Shown: piece by piece, positions 37,784 through 47,173 of the stretch
Position numbering within the stretch: the first letter of the stretch is position 1
Layout: the number at the start of each line of letters is the position of its first letter
Assembly: GCF_000019845.1 (NCBI RefSeq)
Contig: NC_010581.1
Location: 3,727,501-3,791,500 of the forward strand
Direction: 5' to 3'
Origin: Beijerinckia indica subsp. indica ATCC 9039
GTDB lineage: Bacteria; Pseudomonadota; Alphaproteobacteria; Rhizobiales; Beijerinckiaceae
DNA: 64,000 nt
Program-made: the position numbers and the translations under genes
The notes under the pieces: model-generated
The model's database searches: none
Told to the model about the DNA's origin: nothing
The model's input: the letters and a program-made list of their open reading frames with translations, nothing else

Positions 37784-38596
37784 TTATAACCAGAGGCGCG
37801 CGATATCATCGCGCCAAAGGCCAAGGCCCGCCAGAAGCGCACACCGCAAGACCTCGGGCGAAGCCGCCATGAGACGCGCGACCAGCATACCATTCCAGGC
37901 GGAGACACCATGCGGGCAAGCGGGTTCGAACGGCGCAAGGCGTGCCCGCAAGGATTCAAGCCTCGCCTCTGCGTCAGGCGCAACGGCGAGAAGGAATGCC
38001 ATGGCCCGCCTCCCATGCCCCAGGCTCGGCTGGTCGAATGTCCTGTTCAAGGGTCCCTCGATCCGGCTTTCCTCGGCAAAGACCAAACGCCCGCCGCGAC
38101 GGATACGCCAGGAATCGCGAAAATCACAGCTAATCGCACTCTCACCATGCGCCAGACGACCAAGCACGAGTGTTTCGACGAGCAGGAGTGAGGCATCATT
38201 CGCCATGGTGACATCGAGACGGCGCGAGAGCGCGGCTCCATCAAAAAGAATCGTTTCCTGCGGTAAAAAAGCAAGTTTCGTCTCTGGGGCCAGCACCAGC
38301 GATAGATCGAGCATTGCCGCTTTGTCTCGCGCACGATAGATTTTTTCGGCGGCAGGTGTTGCGATGACAAGTTCGCTCTGCTCTTCCGCCTCGATCGCAA
38401 GCCGCAGATGGTCGCCCCCCGCGATGCCGCCCGCACTGTTCACGATCATGCCAACGCATCCCTGAAACGCGCGGGGATGGCGCAGACGCAAGCCCCCCGT
38501 TTCGAACAGGCGCAACGGCCGCGTGATACCGCCATGCTTTTCGTAGCGGACGCGAATTTCGCCGCGAGCGCGATTGGCCGCAAAGCTCATGGTCAT
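37784..38596 (-). CDS. ureD: Urease accessory protein UreD
   Basis: The 270-residue protein has the UreD core: VNSAGGIAGGDHLRLAIEAE, TPAAEKIYRARDKAAM, and LAFLPQETILFDGAALSRRL. UreD (UreH) binds the apo-urease and, with UreF and UreG, enables nickel insertion. It lies upstream of the fused ureAB gene with an unusual 196-base gap containing hairpins. The start is uncertain between two Met codons. No urea transporter or other accessory gene is present. Confidence 0.92.
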   Translation of the reverse strand: MTMSFAANRARGEIRVRYEKHGGITRPLRLFETGGLRLRHPRAFQGCVGMIVNSAGGIAGGDHLRLAIEAEEQSELVIATPAAEKIYRARDKAAMLDLSLVLAPETKLAFLPQETILFDGAALSRRLDVTMANDASLLLVETLVLGRLAHGESAISCDFRDSWRIRRGGRLVFAEESRIEGPLNRTFDQPSLGHGRRAMAFLLAVAPDAEARLESLRARLAPFEPACPHGVSAWNGMLVARLMAASPEVLRCALLAGLGLWRDDIARLWL

Positions 38597-38672
38597 GCGA
38601 GGAAGCTTCTCAGTTGCTCACGATCCACCAATGCGGCGAAGCCAGCCTTCGCATTGCCATGCGAATGAGGCT

Positions 38673-39191
38673 CTAATTCCATTCATCCGGCAGGGAAGGA
38701 AGAGGCAGGATCTCAATTCCTTCATCAATCAGGTCACGCGCTTCCTCGACGCTCGCCTGCCCGTAAATCGGACGCGGAGCGAGCACGCCATCCTTGATTT
38801 TGTGGACTTCCTCGACGAAACGGTCACCGACATTCTCGGCATGAGCATGGATTTCTTCATGCAGCCGAATCACCAAGCGCCGTAATTCCCTCTGGTGCTC
38901 GAGAGCTTCACGCAAACCACCATCGTCTTGCCCGGTGGGCAGAGAGGGGGACGCTTCTATCGTTTCGAGATTCTGCGGCGCGGTCTGCGATCCCGGGCAC
39001 GGCACGTTTTGCCCCGGCGGCGTGGCGCCGCGTGCGATCGCTGGCGCCATAATAGCCTTGGCAACCTGGACACTGTCACAATAGGGGCAGGTGATCAAAC
39101 CATCCTCGACCTGGCGGTCGAAAGCGGCACCGCTTTGGAACCAGCTTTCAAACCGATGTTTCTGGTCGCAGATCAAAGCGAATTTGATCAT
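38673..39191 (-). CDS. DUF1178 family protein
   Basis: The ATG at 39189-39191 (MIKFALICDQKHRFESWF) is 5 bases downstream of the grxC stop. The 172-residue protein has a putative zinc site from CDQKH near the N-terminus and CPYCDSVQVAKAIMAPAI. A Pro/Gln-rich linker and a helical C-terminal part (RRLVIRLHEEIHAHAENVGD, ARDLIDEGIEILPLPSLPDE) follow. This is the typical DUF1178 form found in alpha- and betaproteobacteria. Its function is unknown; co-transcription with grxC suggests a redox or metal link. Confidence 0.85.
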   Translation of the reverse strand: MIKFALICDQKHRFESWFQSGAAFDRQVEDGLITCPYCDSVQVAKAIMAPAIARGATPPGQNVPCPGSQTAPQNLETIEASPSLPTGQDDGGLREALEHQRELRRLVIRLHEEIHAHAENVGDRFVEEVHKIKDGVLAPRPIYGQASVEEARDLIDEGIEILPLPSLPDEWN

Positions 39192-39196
39192 ATTTC

Positions 39197-39484
39197 TCAA
39201 TCGGTAGGCGTACGGGCGAGATCGGCCAGAAGCAGATCAAGCTTGCCATCATAATGCAGTTCATAAAGATCGTCGCAGCCGCCAATATGCTTATCGCCAA
39301 AGAAAATCTGCGGCACGGTGCTGCGTCCATTGGCCCGCTCGGTCATGCGTTCCCGGGCTTCAAAGTCGCCATCGACTGAAATTTCCGTGAACGGCAGATT
39401 CTTCTTCGTGAGGAGCTCCTTGGCCCTCCGGCAATAGGGGCAGGTCTGCGTCGTATAGATGGTGATTTCAGGCAGTTCGGACAT
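39197..39484 (-). CDS. grxC: Glutaredoxin 3
   Basis: The 95-residue protein has the active-site CPYC in ITIYTTQTCPYCRRAKELL, the cis-Pro loop in STVPQIFFGDKHIGGCDDL and the glutathione-binding GGCDD. It reduces disulfides or mixed disulfides with glutathione in the cytosol. It is followed closely by the DUF1178 gene. A comF gene, often upstream in relatives, is not present here. Confidence 0.92.
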   Translation of the reverse strand: MSELPEITIYTTQTCPYCRRAKELLTKKNLPFTEISVDGDFEARERMTERANGRSTVPQIFFGDKHIGGCDDLYELHYDGKLDLLLADLARTPTD

Positions 39485-39840
39485 TCGAAATTCCTTTTCT
39501 CGCGACCTTTATGAAGCAAAGGGCCACCGTCGACAAGCCGGTGGCCGCGCCCGTGGCGGGTGCCCGCAAGGCTCCGGCAAGCAAGAATAGGGCAAAAACC
39601 CAGAGCGCCATCGATCATCTGTCCTGCCCTTCCGGCGGCCGCATCCATCATCGACCGGCCAGGAGGCGAGAAGCATGGTCAATAGGCGGCAAGCTTCGGA
39701 GCAGACTTACCGGAAGGTTAATTCCGCTTTGACGGACTGCCTTCCTCTCGACATTTACCGACGCCACCATACATTGTTCAGGGCTTGCCGCTCCGCCAGG
39801 AGGCTTTCGCCGGCGCATGCGGCCAATCGGGAGCGCTGCA
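39485..39840. other. Intergenic region between divergent grxC and DUF2852 gene
   Basis: No supported gene. A 47-codon hydrophobic frame on the minus strand (39468-39611, MALWVFALFLLAGALRAPAT...) overlaps the start of grxC by 17 bases; it lacks a good Shine-Dalgarno. Other short frames look like noise. Confidence 0.4.
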
Positions 39841-40407
39841 ATGAGCTTTTATACGGGAAGGCCGGAGGACGGTCCCGCGATGGGCGCCGCCGGGGGAACA
39901 GGGGGACAAGCGGGCAATGGTGGGCCGTGGGGACCTTATCGGTCGGCATCCAAAAGCTGCTGCTCCCATTGGAAACCTGCCGAATTTCTGGCGATGATTT
40001 TGGGGTTTATCCTCTTCTGGCCGATTGGCGTCGCCATCGTCTTGTGGAAATTCTGGCAGGGCAAGAGCGGTTATTCGGGCGATCTCTTCAGTTTCGCGCG
40101 CGAGCAGTGGGATCGTCGCGGCGGATGGAGTGGTTTCGGCTGCTACGGCCGTACCGGCTTCAACCAGCGGACGAGAGGATTTGGCATGGGTTTCTCGGGC
40201 TTTTCGAACTCCAGCGGCAACCGTGCCTTCGATGAGTGGCGCTCCGCCGAATTGGCGCGGCTCGAGGAGGAACGCCGGAAACTCGCCGCCGCCGAGCGCG
40301 ATTTCGCCGCCTTCTTGGAACAATTGCGCCACGCCAAGGACCGTGAGGAATTCGAGCGTTTCATGCGCGAGCGTAATAACCAGAACGGTGGCGCCTCCGC
40401 CGCCTGA
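39841..40407 (+). CDS. DUF2852 membrane protein
   Basis: The ATG at 39841 (MSFYTGRPEDGPAMGAAGGT) has GGAG seven bases upstream. The 188-residue protein starts with a Gly-rich region, has one membrane segment (FLAMILGFILFWPIGVAIVL), a Gly/Phe/Trp-rich stretch, and a charged coiled-coil-like region (RSAELARLEEERRKLAAAER). This is the arrangement of alphaproteobacterial DUF2852. Its function is unknown. Confidence 0.82.
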   Translation: MSFYTGRPEDGPAMGAAGGTGGQAGNGGPWGPYRSASKSCCSHWKPAEFLAMILGFILFWPIGVAIVLWKFWQGKSGYSGDLFSFAREQWDRRGGWSGFGCYGRTGFNQRTRGFGMGFSGFSNSSGNRAFDEWRSAELARLEEERRKLAAAERDFAAFLEQLRHAKDREEFERFMRERNNQNGGASAA

Positions 40408-40437
40408 ACCGATCAAAACGTCGCGAAACGAAAACTG

Positions 40438-40462
40438 CCCCAAGGAGTTCGCCTCCTTGGGG
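40438..40462 (+). terminator. Hairpin after the DUF2852 gene
   Basis: A perfect 10-bp stem ccccaaggag/ctccttgggg with a 5-base loop begins 31 bases after the stop codon. It is GC-rich but followed by gaaagc rather than T residues, so it may be a weak or factor-assisted terminator. Confidence 0.55.
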
Positions 40463-40522
40463 AAAGCGTTCAAATTTGCGAAGGTTTAGCGCTGCTTAAT
40501 AAATTTCCCGCATTTTGCGGGA

Positions 40523-41584
40523 ATGGCACGCCTCCTCGCCTCTCTCTCTCAAAGCCCGGAAGAACGACAAACCGTTTCCGGGCAAACTTGCCGCCATGGC
40601 CTTCTGCGACGGGCACGTCGGGCCTCTGCGACTCTGACGCCATTAGCCATATTGGCGACGCTGCTTCTCGCCGAGGGCTGTTCGAATTTCCAGCGGCCAC
40701 AGCGGGCGGCGTGGCGCGGTCAGGCCGAGCGCGCCTGTCTTTCCCAAAATCTCGTGCGTCAGAGCGCCTATATTCAGCGCGTCCGCGCCATCGACGGCCC
40801 CGGCGCCTGCGGTCTCGATTATCCTCTCAAAATCAGCGCCCTGCAAAATGGCACGGTGGCTTTCAACACGACCTATACGGTCGATTGCCCCATGATCGCC
40901 ACACTCGATGCATGGCTCGGCGAGGTCGTGCAACCTCTCGCCAAGGCGTCCTTCGGCGTTCCGGTCACCGGGATCGACGGCATGGGGGCTTATTCCTGTC
41001 GCGGCATGAACAATCAATATGGCGCGCAGATTTCCGAACATGCCTTCGGCAATGCCATTGATATTGGCGGCTTCCATCTCGCCGACGGACGCATGATCTC
41101 CGTTCAGCGCGATTGGACGCGCGGCGACGATGCCACGCGCGCCTTTCTCATAGGCGTCCAGGCCGGCGCCTGCGCGCGCTTCACCACTGTCCTCGCGCCG
41201 GGATCGAATATTTTTCATTACAATCACATTCATCTCGATCTCGCGATGCATGGCAATACATCGACCGGTCCGCGGCGAATCTGCAAGCCAGCCCCGACTC
41301 TGATTCAGCCTCAGACGACACCAAAGGACAATCTGCCACCCGCGCCCGCCATCGACGACGAGATCGATGTGGCGCAAGGCCATCCCCCTGTCGCCATGGC
41401 TTTGCATGAGGGAACCCATACCGGGCTCGACGCCTCGGTGCCGCCCTCCCCGCCCCGTCCCTACGCCTCCAATCAGGTCCCGCCAGAGCCTTTGCGTGGC
41501 AGCCTGCGCGAGGACGGTGCCTTCGTGCCAGAAGGACGGCCGCAGGATTGGGATCTTCCGACTTCATCGATCCCCAAACGGTAA
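40523..41584 (+). CDS. Extensin-like C-terminal domain lipoprotein
   Basis: The 353-residue protein has a basic n-region and a possible lipobox ending LATLLLAEGC. The extensin-like domain (PF06904 type) spans about residues 65-235. It includes SCRGMNNQYGAQISEHAFGN with AIDIGGF, and FHYNHIHLDLAMHG; the His/Asp/His set resembles the zinc site of M15 peptidases, so a peptidoglycan-hydrolase role is conceivable. A long Pro-rich tail follows. Such proteins are common in Hyphomicrobiales and uncharacterised. The start codon is not supported by a strong Shine-Dalgarno. Confidence 0.85.
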   Translation: MARLLASLSQSPEERQTVSGQTCRHGLLRRARRASATLTPLAILATLLLAEGCSNFQRPQRAAWRGQAERACLSQNLVRQSAYIQRVRAIDGPGACGLDYPLKISALQNGTVAFNTTYTVDCPMIATLDAWLGEVVQPLAKASFGVPVTGIDGMGAYSCRGMNNQYGAQISEHAFGNAIDIGGFHLADGRMISVQRDWTRGDDATRAFLIGVQAGACARFTTVLAPGSNIFHYNHIHLDLAMHGNTSTGPRRICKPAPTLIQPQTTPKDNLPPAPAIDDEIDVAQGHPPVAMALHEGTHTGLDASVPPSPPRPYASNQVPPEPLRGSLREDGAFVPEGRPQDWDLPTSSIPKR

Positions 41585-41739
41585 TCACGTAGCCCTCTTC
41601 CCGATCTTGTGATGTGACCGCGACCGGCCTATAGAACGAAGCTTCGTGATGGCCCGGCGCCTTCGTTCTCGTGCCGCGGCGATGTCCCAGGCATCTAGAA
41701 TAGCCCGCCCGTAAGCCGCCCCGAGAACCCGCCCGCCGA

Positions 41740-42429
41740 ATGGTCACGCTTTTTCACCATCCGCTCTGCCCCCATTCCCGCTTCGTCCGGTTGCTGCTCG
41801 GCGAATATGGGATCGAGCCACGCCTGATCGAGGAAAAGACCTTCGAACGGCGGCCAGACTTTTTGGCGCTCAATCCGGCCGGCACCACGCCCGTCCTGAT
41901 CGAGGCCGATTATGTGGTGCCCGGCGCCGAAGTCATCGCTGAATATCTCGATGAAACGCGCGGTCTCGGTCTCGGCCGTCATCGGCTGCTGCCGGATGAT
42001 CCGATCGAACGGATCGAGGTGCGCCGCCTCTATGATTGGTTCGCGCGCAAGTTTTTCCAGGAAGTGTCTGACTGGCTGATTACCGAGAAGGTCACCAAAC
42101 GCTATATGACGCGCGCCCAGGGCGGCGGTGGGCCGGATATGGAAGTGGTGCGCGTGGCACGCAGCAATATCCGTTATCATCTGCGTTATATCGGCTATCT
42201 CGCGGGACGCCGGAACTGGCTGGCGGGAGATAGGATGACCCATGCCGACCTCGCCGCGGCGGCGCAGATCTCCTGCATCGACTTTCTGGGCGATGTCCCT
42301 TGGGAAGAGGATGAGGCCGCGAAACTCTGGTATGCGCGGGTGAAATCACGCCCCTCTTTCCGGTCTTTGCTCAACGATCGCCTACCGGGCCTCGCGCCCG
42401 CCGCCGTTTACGCCGATCTGGATTTCTAA
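41740..42429 (+). CDS. Glutathione S-transferase family protein
   Basis: The 229-residue protein has a thioredoxin-fold N-terminal domain (LFHHPLCPHSRFVRLLLGEY, LNPAGTTPVLIEADYVVPGA) and a helical C-terminal domain with NWLAGDRMTHADLAAAAQIS. It has CPHS near the N-terminus in place of the usual Ser/Tyr start, as in beta- or omega-like classes. The substrate is unknown. It lies 269 bases upstream of queG on the same strand. Confidence 0.88.
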   Translation: MVTLFHHPLCPHSRFVRLLLGEYGIEPRLIEEKTFERRPDFLALNPAGTTPVLIEADYVVPGAEVIAEYLDETRGLGLGRHRLLPDDPIERIEVRRLYDWFARKFFQEVSDWLITEKVTKRYMTRAQGGGGPDMEVVRVARSNIRYHLRYIGYLAGRRNWLAGDRMTHADLAAAAQISCIDFLGDVPWEEDEAAKLWYARVKSRPSFRSLLNDRLPGLAPAAVYADLDF

Positions 42430-42442
42430 AAGAAAGCACACA

Positions 42443-42463
42443 CCCAAAGCGGAACACTTTGGG
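42443..42463 (+). terminator. Short hairpin after the GST gene
   Basis: A 7-bp stem cccaaag/ctttggg with a 7-base loop starts 14 bases after the stop codon. There is no T-run. The rest of the gap to queG (42464-42698) holds nothing recognisable. Confidence 0.35.
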
Positions 42464-42698
42464 GATAAGGACGACCAGGTCAAACAAGAGATCGAGCCTT
42501 TTCTTCACTCCCGTGAGGGGCGGCGGCAGCACCGCATATACGCCGGCAAGGACTCCAATTGCTGAGCGATCGTCATGAGACATCGTTCCACCCAGGATTC
42601 TTCCAACTCCACAAGATCCAATATGCCGACGCGATGCTCTCCCTTGCACTTGAGAGCCCGTCTGGATTATCAAACCCTGAAGATCTGCCGGCACGGCC

Positions 42699-43877
42699 AT
42701 GGATCAGACCCAGGAAAAAGCCTTCAAGATAGCGCTCCTCAATGAAGCCAGGGCACAGGGCTTCACGCTCTGCCGTGTGACGCATCCAGGCGCGCTTCCC
42801 GATGCACCAGTGCGTTTGCGCGCGTGGCTCGACAAAGGTGCTGCCGGCGACATGGACTGGATGCGCGAGACCGAGGCGCGCCGCGCCGATCCCCGCATAT
42901 TGTGGCCGGAGGTGCAGAGCATCATCATGCTCGGCATGAATTATGGGCCCGCAGAACCTCCCCTCGCGCATCTCTTTGAGCCCGAACGGGGCAATATTTC
43001 CGTCTATGCGCGCGGGCGCGACTATCACGATGTCATCAAGGGGCGCTTGAAACTCCTCGCCGGCTGGCTTCTCGCTCACGCCCGCAAAACCCGGCTTGTC
43101 GCGGAAGAACCCGCCCTCAAAGTGTTCATCGACACAGCCCCAGTAATGGAAAAGCCGCTCGCGGCCGCAGCGGGCCTTGGCTGGCAAGGACGCCATAGCA
43201 ATCTCGTCTCGCGCGAGGCCGGCTCCTGGCTGTTCCTCGGCTCGATCTTCACGACTCTGCCTCTCTCTCCCGACAGGCCAGAATCCGATCATTGCGGCTC
43301 CTGCCACGCCTGTCTCGATATTTGTCCGACATCGGCCTTTCCCCAGCCTTACGTACTCGATGCGCGCCGGTGCATTTCCTATCTGACTATCGAGCACAAG
43401 GGGCCCATCCCTCCAGAGTTTCGTAAAAAGATCGGCAATCGCATTTATGGCTGCGACGATTGCCTTGCGGTTTGCCCCTGGAATAAATTCGCCAAAGCGG
43501 CATCTGAAACAAAGCTTTTGGCGCGCGCGGAATGGACCGCCCCGCCGCTCCATCTTCTGCTCGGCCTTAACGATGCCGCTTTTCGGCGCTTCTTCGCGGG
43601 GAGCCCGATCAAACGGATCGGGCGGGTACGGTTCTTGCGCAATGTCCTGATCGCTGCTGGCAATTCGGGCGATCGATCGTTGATCGTGTCGGTGAGGACT
43701 CTCCTCGACGATGAAGCACCGCTCGTGCGCGGCGCGGCGATCTGGGCATTAGCGGAACTTTTGCCGCGAACGGAATTTCTTACCCTTGCGGGGCGGCTTG
43801 CCCCGCGCGAAAAGGACATGAGTGTCCTGCTCGAATGGGTGCAAGCGGGCGTAACGGAAAAGGGCGTTTTTGCATGA
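42699..43877 (+). CDS. queG: Epoxyqueuosine reductase
   Basis: The 392-residue protein has the cobalamin-binding N-terminal part with [20 protein letters not shown] and [15 protein letters not shown], two [4Fe-4S] motifs ([12 protein letters not shown] and [12 protein letters not shown]), and a HEAT-like C-terminal region ([20 protein letters not shown]). It reduces epoxyqueuosine to queuosine in the wobble base of tRNAs for Asn, Asp, His and Tyr. Its stop overlaps the start of the next gene by four bases. Confidence 0.94.
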   Translation: MDQTQEKAFKIALLNEARAQGFTLCRVTHPGALPDAPVRLRAWLDKGAAGDMDWMRETEARRADPRILWPEVQSIIMLGMNYGPAEPPLAHLFEPERGNISVYARGRDYHDVIKGRLKLLAGWLLAHARKTRLVAEEPALKVFIDTAPVMEKPLAAAAGLGWQGRHSNLVSREAGSWLFLGSIFTTLPLSPDRPESDHCGSCHACLDICPTSAFPQPYVLDARRCISYLTIEHKGPIPPEFRKKIGNRIYGCDDCLAVCPWNKFAKAASETKLLARAEWTAPPLHLLLGLNDAAFRRFFAGSPIKRIGRVRFLRNVLIAAGNSGDRSLIVSVRTLLDDEAPLVRGAAIWALAELLPRTEFLTLAGRLAPREKDMSVLLEWVQAGVTEKGVFA

Positions 43878-44749
43878 AGCTGTTTGTCTTCGGCCTCGGT
43901 TATAGCGCCTTGCATTTCATCGATCGTTTCGGCGCCTCATTTGAAACGATCAGCGGCACGGTGCGCACGGAAGAAAAAGTCCAGCAATTGGCAAGCGACC
44001 AGATTACGCCCCTTCTGTTTGGCCCCGAAAAGGAAGATCCGGCGATTCTCGACTGGCTCGGCGCAGCCGATGCCGTCATCGTCTCGATTCCTCCCGGTGT
44101 CTCGGTCGATCCGGTGCTATCGCGATTCGGTCGCCGCATTGCGGGCCTGCACCGACCGCAGACAATCATCTATCTTTCGACCATAGGCGTTTATGGCGAT
44201 CGCCAAGGCCAATGGGTCGATGAATCACGGCCCGCCACACCGACATCGGAACGCGCCCGCACGCGCGTTCAAGCGGAAAAATCCTGGGCCGCACTCGGCA
44301 AAAGCAAGGAAAAAAACGTTCACGTGCTGCGTCTTGCCGGCATTTACGGGCCGGGCCGTAATGCGCTCGTCAATCTGCGCGCTGGCACGGCCCATCGCAT
44401 CATCAAGCCGGATCAGGTGTTCAACCGCATTCATGTCGATGATATCGCCAGTGCCATCGCCGGGGCGCTCGCCTATGATGGCCGCAACGAGGTCTGGAAC
44501 GTCTCCGATGACGAACCGGCACCGCCGCAAGACGTGGTCACCTATGCGGCAGAGCTTTTGGGTGTGACGCCGCCGCCGGAAATCACCCTTGAGGCGGCCG
44601 AGATCAGCCCGCTGACCCGTAGCTTCTATGCGGAAAACAAACGCGCCTCGAATTTGAAGCTTAAACAGGAATTGCGGATGGAACTTGCTTATCCCACCTA
44701 TCGCGAGGGCCTGACCGCTCTATGGGAAGGCGGCGAGGGACGGCTTTAA
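43874..44749 (+). CDS. NAD-dependent epimerase/dehydratase family protein
   Basis: The ATG at 43874 overlaps the queG stop (ATGA). The 291-residue protein starts [20 protein letters not shown] with a Rossmann motif, and has [20 protein letters not shown] and [20 protein letters not shown], typical of the extended SDR group that lacks a clear YxxxK. Its substrate is unknown. The tight coupling to queG is seen in many alphaproteobacteria and may be conserved for expression rather than pathway reasons. Confidence 0.88.
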   Translation: MKLFVFGLGYSALHFIDRFGASFETISGTVRTEEKVQQLASDQITPLLFGPEKEDPAILDWLGAADAVIVSIPPGVSVDPVLSRFGRRIAGLHRPQTIIYLSTIGVYGDRQGQWVDESRPATPTSERARTRVQAEKSWAALGKSKEKNVHVLRLAGIYGPGRNALVNLRAGTAHRIIKPDQVFNRIHVDDIASAIAGALAYDGRNEVWNVSDDEPAPPQDVVTYAAELLGVTPPPEITLEAAEISPLTRSFYAENKRASNLKLKQELRMELAYPTYREGLTALWEGGEGRL

Positions 44750-44979
44750 GGAGAATTCCCTCACAAGATGTTAATGATGATGACATCTTATTGATTATAC
44801 AGTTGAAATAATTATTTTCACATATTCGTGCGCACCCTATTAAAAGTCATTTTATGAAGTAGTTCTTTCACTGGCCCCTTCGGCCTCACCCAAGCGCTAT
44901 ATATTGCTAATAATAGCGATCCTTTTTGCGATTCGTCCGTAAATGCAAAATGGGTGTGAGAAGGAGGATGGATGTCACG

Positions 44980-46395
44980 ATGACCGCGATTGATCAGGTT
45001 TACCAGGCAAGGACTGGATTGCCATCTGCCACAAGCCCGATGCTGAAACCGATTTACATTATCCTCGGTATGCATCGGAGCGGCACGTCCTTGTGCTCCA
45101 GCATCATGAGCGGGCTCGGCATCAATATGGCCGATGAAAAAGGCGAGGGACTCGGCAACGAGCTTGGCCATTGGGAGCGTTGGGATCTCGTCGCCCTCCA
45201 TGACGAGATCCTGGCCTTTTTCAATCGAGCTTTTTATTCACCCACACACGATTTTCCGCTGCCGCCTGCCTGGTGGGCCGAGCCGGCCATTCAACCTGTT
45301 CTCTCCCGTTTGGAACAATTGATCGCCGATAAAGTGGCACATACTGACACTTTCGGCTTCAAGGATCCCCGTACCTGCAAGCTCATGCCTGCCTGGAAAC
45401 GGATTTTGGCCCGTCTCCACCTCAGGCCGAAATACGTCCTTTGCACCCGCAATCCGGCCCATGTCGCGGCCTCCTTGAAAGCCAGAGATGGCCTTGATCC
45501 CGCAATCGGCGAATATCGATGCCTCGATTATCTCATTGAATGCTTTCGTTATACGATCGATCAGGACGTTCTGGTAATCGATTACGAGGATTGGTTCGAG
45601 GATCCATTCGGTACGGCGCAGCGTCTACAAAATTTCCTTGACCTTGAAACCGCACAATCACAGCAGGATATCCAAATTGCGGTGAGCCATCTCGTCCATT
45701 CAGAGATGAATCGGCAGGGGCGCAATGACATGAAGGCGCGCCAGCCGCTCGTTCGTCATGTCTACGAACTGATCCGGCAATCTTCAAAAAACCCGGACGC
45801 TTTCGAAAAAGTCCGGCACTTTGCCGATCAGTTCATCGCCTTCAGACAGCTTCTTACACCTTTCGAGATTCAGTTACAGCAAATACAAGATACCGCACAC
45901 GCCCAACTCGGTTCGGTTCAAGCGCTTTACGATCAATCGATGCAACAAAATAGCGCGTTGCAGCATGCCCTGCAGGCGCAGACTCTCGCCCGTGAAAGCG
46001 CTGAGCAAGCCAATGCCGAGGCACATGCTGCCTTGCAGATACAAACCGTCGCCTGGGAAAACGCCGACCGCGCCACTGCGGAAGCGCATGCTGCCTTGCA
46101 GATACAAATCCTCGCCCGCAAAAGTGCCGAGCAAGCCAATGCCGAACAAACCCTCGCTCGCGAGAACGCGAATGCTGAAACGCATGCTGTTTTGGATGCA
46201 ACGATAGCGGAACGAGATCATCTACGTGCCGCCTTGACTACCAATGAGCAACTTATCGCGGAATTGCAGCAATCCGTTCAGGCCCAAACCCTCGCCCGCG
46301 AAAACGCTGAAGCCGCTCTGCTTGCGGTACCGCGACAGCCAAAATGGCTTCAGCCGATTCTGGCTCCCCATAAATTATGGCAGAAAACTCAATAG
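44980..46395 (+). CDS. Sulfotransferase-like protein with C-terminal tandem repeats
   Basis: Several Met codons precede the domain; the ATG at 44980 lies after AAGGAGGATGG and is a reasonable start, 44968 being possible. About 471 residues. The N-terminal domain has the PAPS-binding P-loop IILGMHRSGTSLCSSIMSGL and the later KYVLCTRNPAHVAASL (3'-phosphate site), so it is of the sulfotransferase fold. The last ~150 residues are Ala/Gln/Glu-rich, coiled-coil-like and contain 21-residue repeats. Similar proteins with such tails occur in surface-polysaccharide loci, but none is evident here. The target is unknown. Confidence 0.75.
   Translation: MTAIDQVYQARTGLPSATSPMLKPIYIILGMHRSGTSLCSSIMSGLGINMADEKGEGLGNELGHWERWDLVALHDEILAFFNRAFYSPTHDFPLPPAWWAEPAIQPVLSRLEQLIADKVAHTDTFGFKDPRTCKLMPAWKRILARLHLRPKYVLCTRNPAHVAASLKARDGLDPAIGEYRCLDYLIECFRYTIDQDVLVIDYEDWFEDPFGTAQRLQNFLDLETAQSQQDIQIAVSHLVHSEMNRQGRNDMKARQPLVRHVYELIRQSSKNPDAFEKVRHFADQFIAFRQLLTPFEIQLQQIQDTAHAQLGSVQALYDQSMQQNSALQHALQAQTLARESAEQANAEAHAALQIQTVAWENADRATAEAHAALQIQILARKSAEQANAEQTLARENANAETHAVLDATIAERDHLRAALTTNEQLIAELQQSVQAQTLARENAEAALLAVPRQPKWLQPILAPHKLWQKTQ
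45979..46190 (+). repeat. 63-base tandem repeat within the sulfotransferase-like gene
   Basis: Two nearly identical 63-base units start at 46018 and 46081 (gaggcacatgctgccttgca and gaagcgcatgctgccttgca), with partial units before and after. They encode the 21-residue unit EAHAALQIQ...ENA-DRATA and a close copy. The repeat keeps the frame and extends the coiled-coil-like tail, so its number may vary between strains. Confidence 0.75.
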
Positions 46396-46498
46396 GCGGA
46401 GAAATGCCACTCAAGGGTGTCAAACTCGTCTGCTCTGAAGCATCGCTCGTAAAGTCGCATTCACGAGCGATGCTGCTCGTCTTTGTGACCGCGTCAAA

Positions 46499-47173
46499 TT
46501 ATCCCGCGAAGCCGGCGATTGCCGCCAACTGATCGTCCAGATTGGGGCCCCCTCCTGGAAAGCGCCCATCCAGAGCGGATGTGCCGACCGTAAAGCCGGC
46601 TGCTCCTCCCTTGCGGATGGCCTCGATCCGTTCCGGTCGATCCACCGATCCTGCGATAATGACCGGTTTGTCGATGGCGCTGCAGACCGCTTTTATCAGG
46701 GATGGTCCGTCATTTGCCGAGCGATAGGCGAGCAGATCAAGACCGTGTACGCCTGAATAGGCGGCCAGAGTCCGGGCACTGGCGACGATATCGGACGTCG
46801 ATCCCATGAGGATGCTGGGATGGCCGACAATTCGTCCAGGAAAAGGATAATAGCGGATCTTCGAGTCTTCCAGAAGCCGGACGACATCCTCCACATGGGT
46901 GCCGCCGAGCAGGTAATCGACGCCCAGATCAACCGCCGCCTCCACAGATCTGATTTCACTCTCCCGGTCGAGAGAGACAACCTCGAGATAGATAGACGCA
47001 GAGCCCGCCCGGATCTGCCGGGTGAGATCGCGGAGCGCGGTGAAAGGCAGCCCAACATCCTTGAAACCAATATGGCGAATTCCCGCTTTACAGGCGGTTT
47101 CGACATGTCGGGCGGCATCCGGCACGGTTCGATCATTGCGTGTGAGCATGAAAATGAAATCGCACTGTTTCAT
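46499..47173 (-). CDS. Uncharacterised TIM-barrel-like protein paired with PdxA2
   Basis: The 224-residue soluble protein has repeated alpha/beta units: AGIRHIGFKDVGLPF, YLEVVSLDRESEIRSVEAAV, LGVDYLLGGTHVEDVVRLLE, DKPVIIAGSVDRPERIEAIR and GAAGFTVGTSALDGRFPGG, the last resembling a phosphate-binding end of a TIM barrel (NanE- or ThiE-like). It overlaps the PdxA-like gene by four bases. A sugar- or hydroxy-acid-phosphate isomerase or aldolase role is plausible but not shown. I do not recognise a named family. Confidence 0.7.
   Translation of the reverse strand: MKQCDFIFMLTRNDRTVPDAARHVETACKAGIRHIGFKDVGLPFTALRDLTRQIRAGSASIYLEVVSLDRESEIRSVEAAVDLGVDYLLGGTHVEDVVRLLEDSKIRYYPFPGRIVGHPSILMGSTSDIVASARTLAAYSGVHGLDLLAYRSANDGPSLIKAVCSAIDKPVIIAGSVDRPERIEAIRKGGAAGFTVGTSALDGRFPGGGPNLDDQLAAIAGFAG

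Noticed and set aside
37910..38000. gggttcgaac-like T-loop sequence suggesting a tRNA
   Set aside because: It lies inside ureD and no cloverleaf or acceptor stem can be drawn around it.
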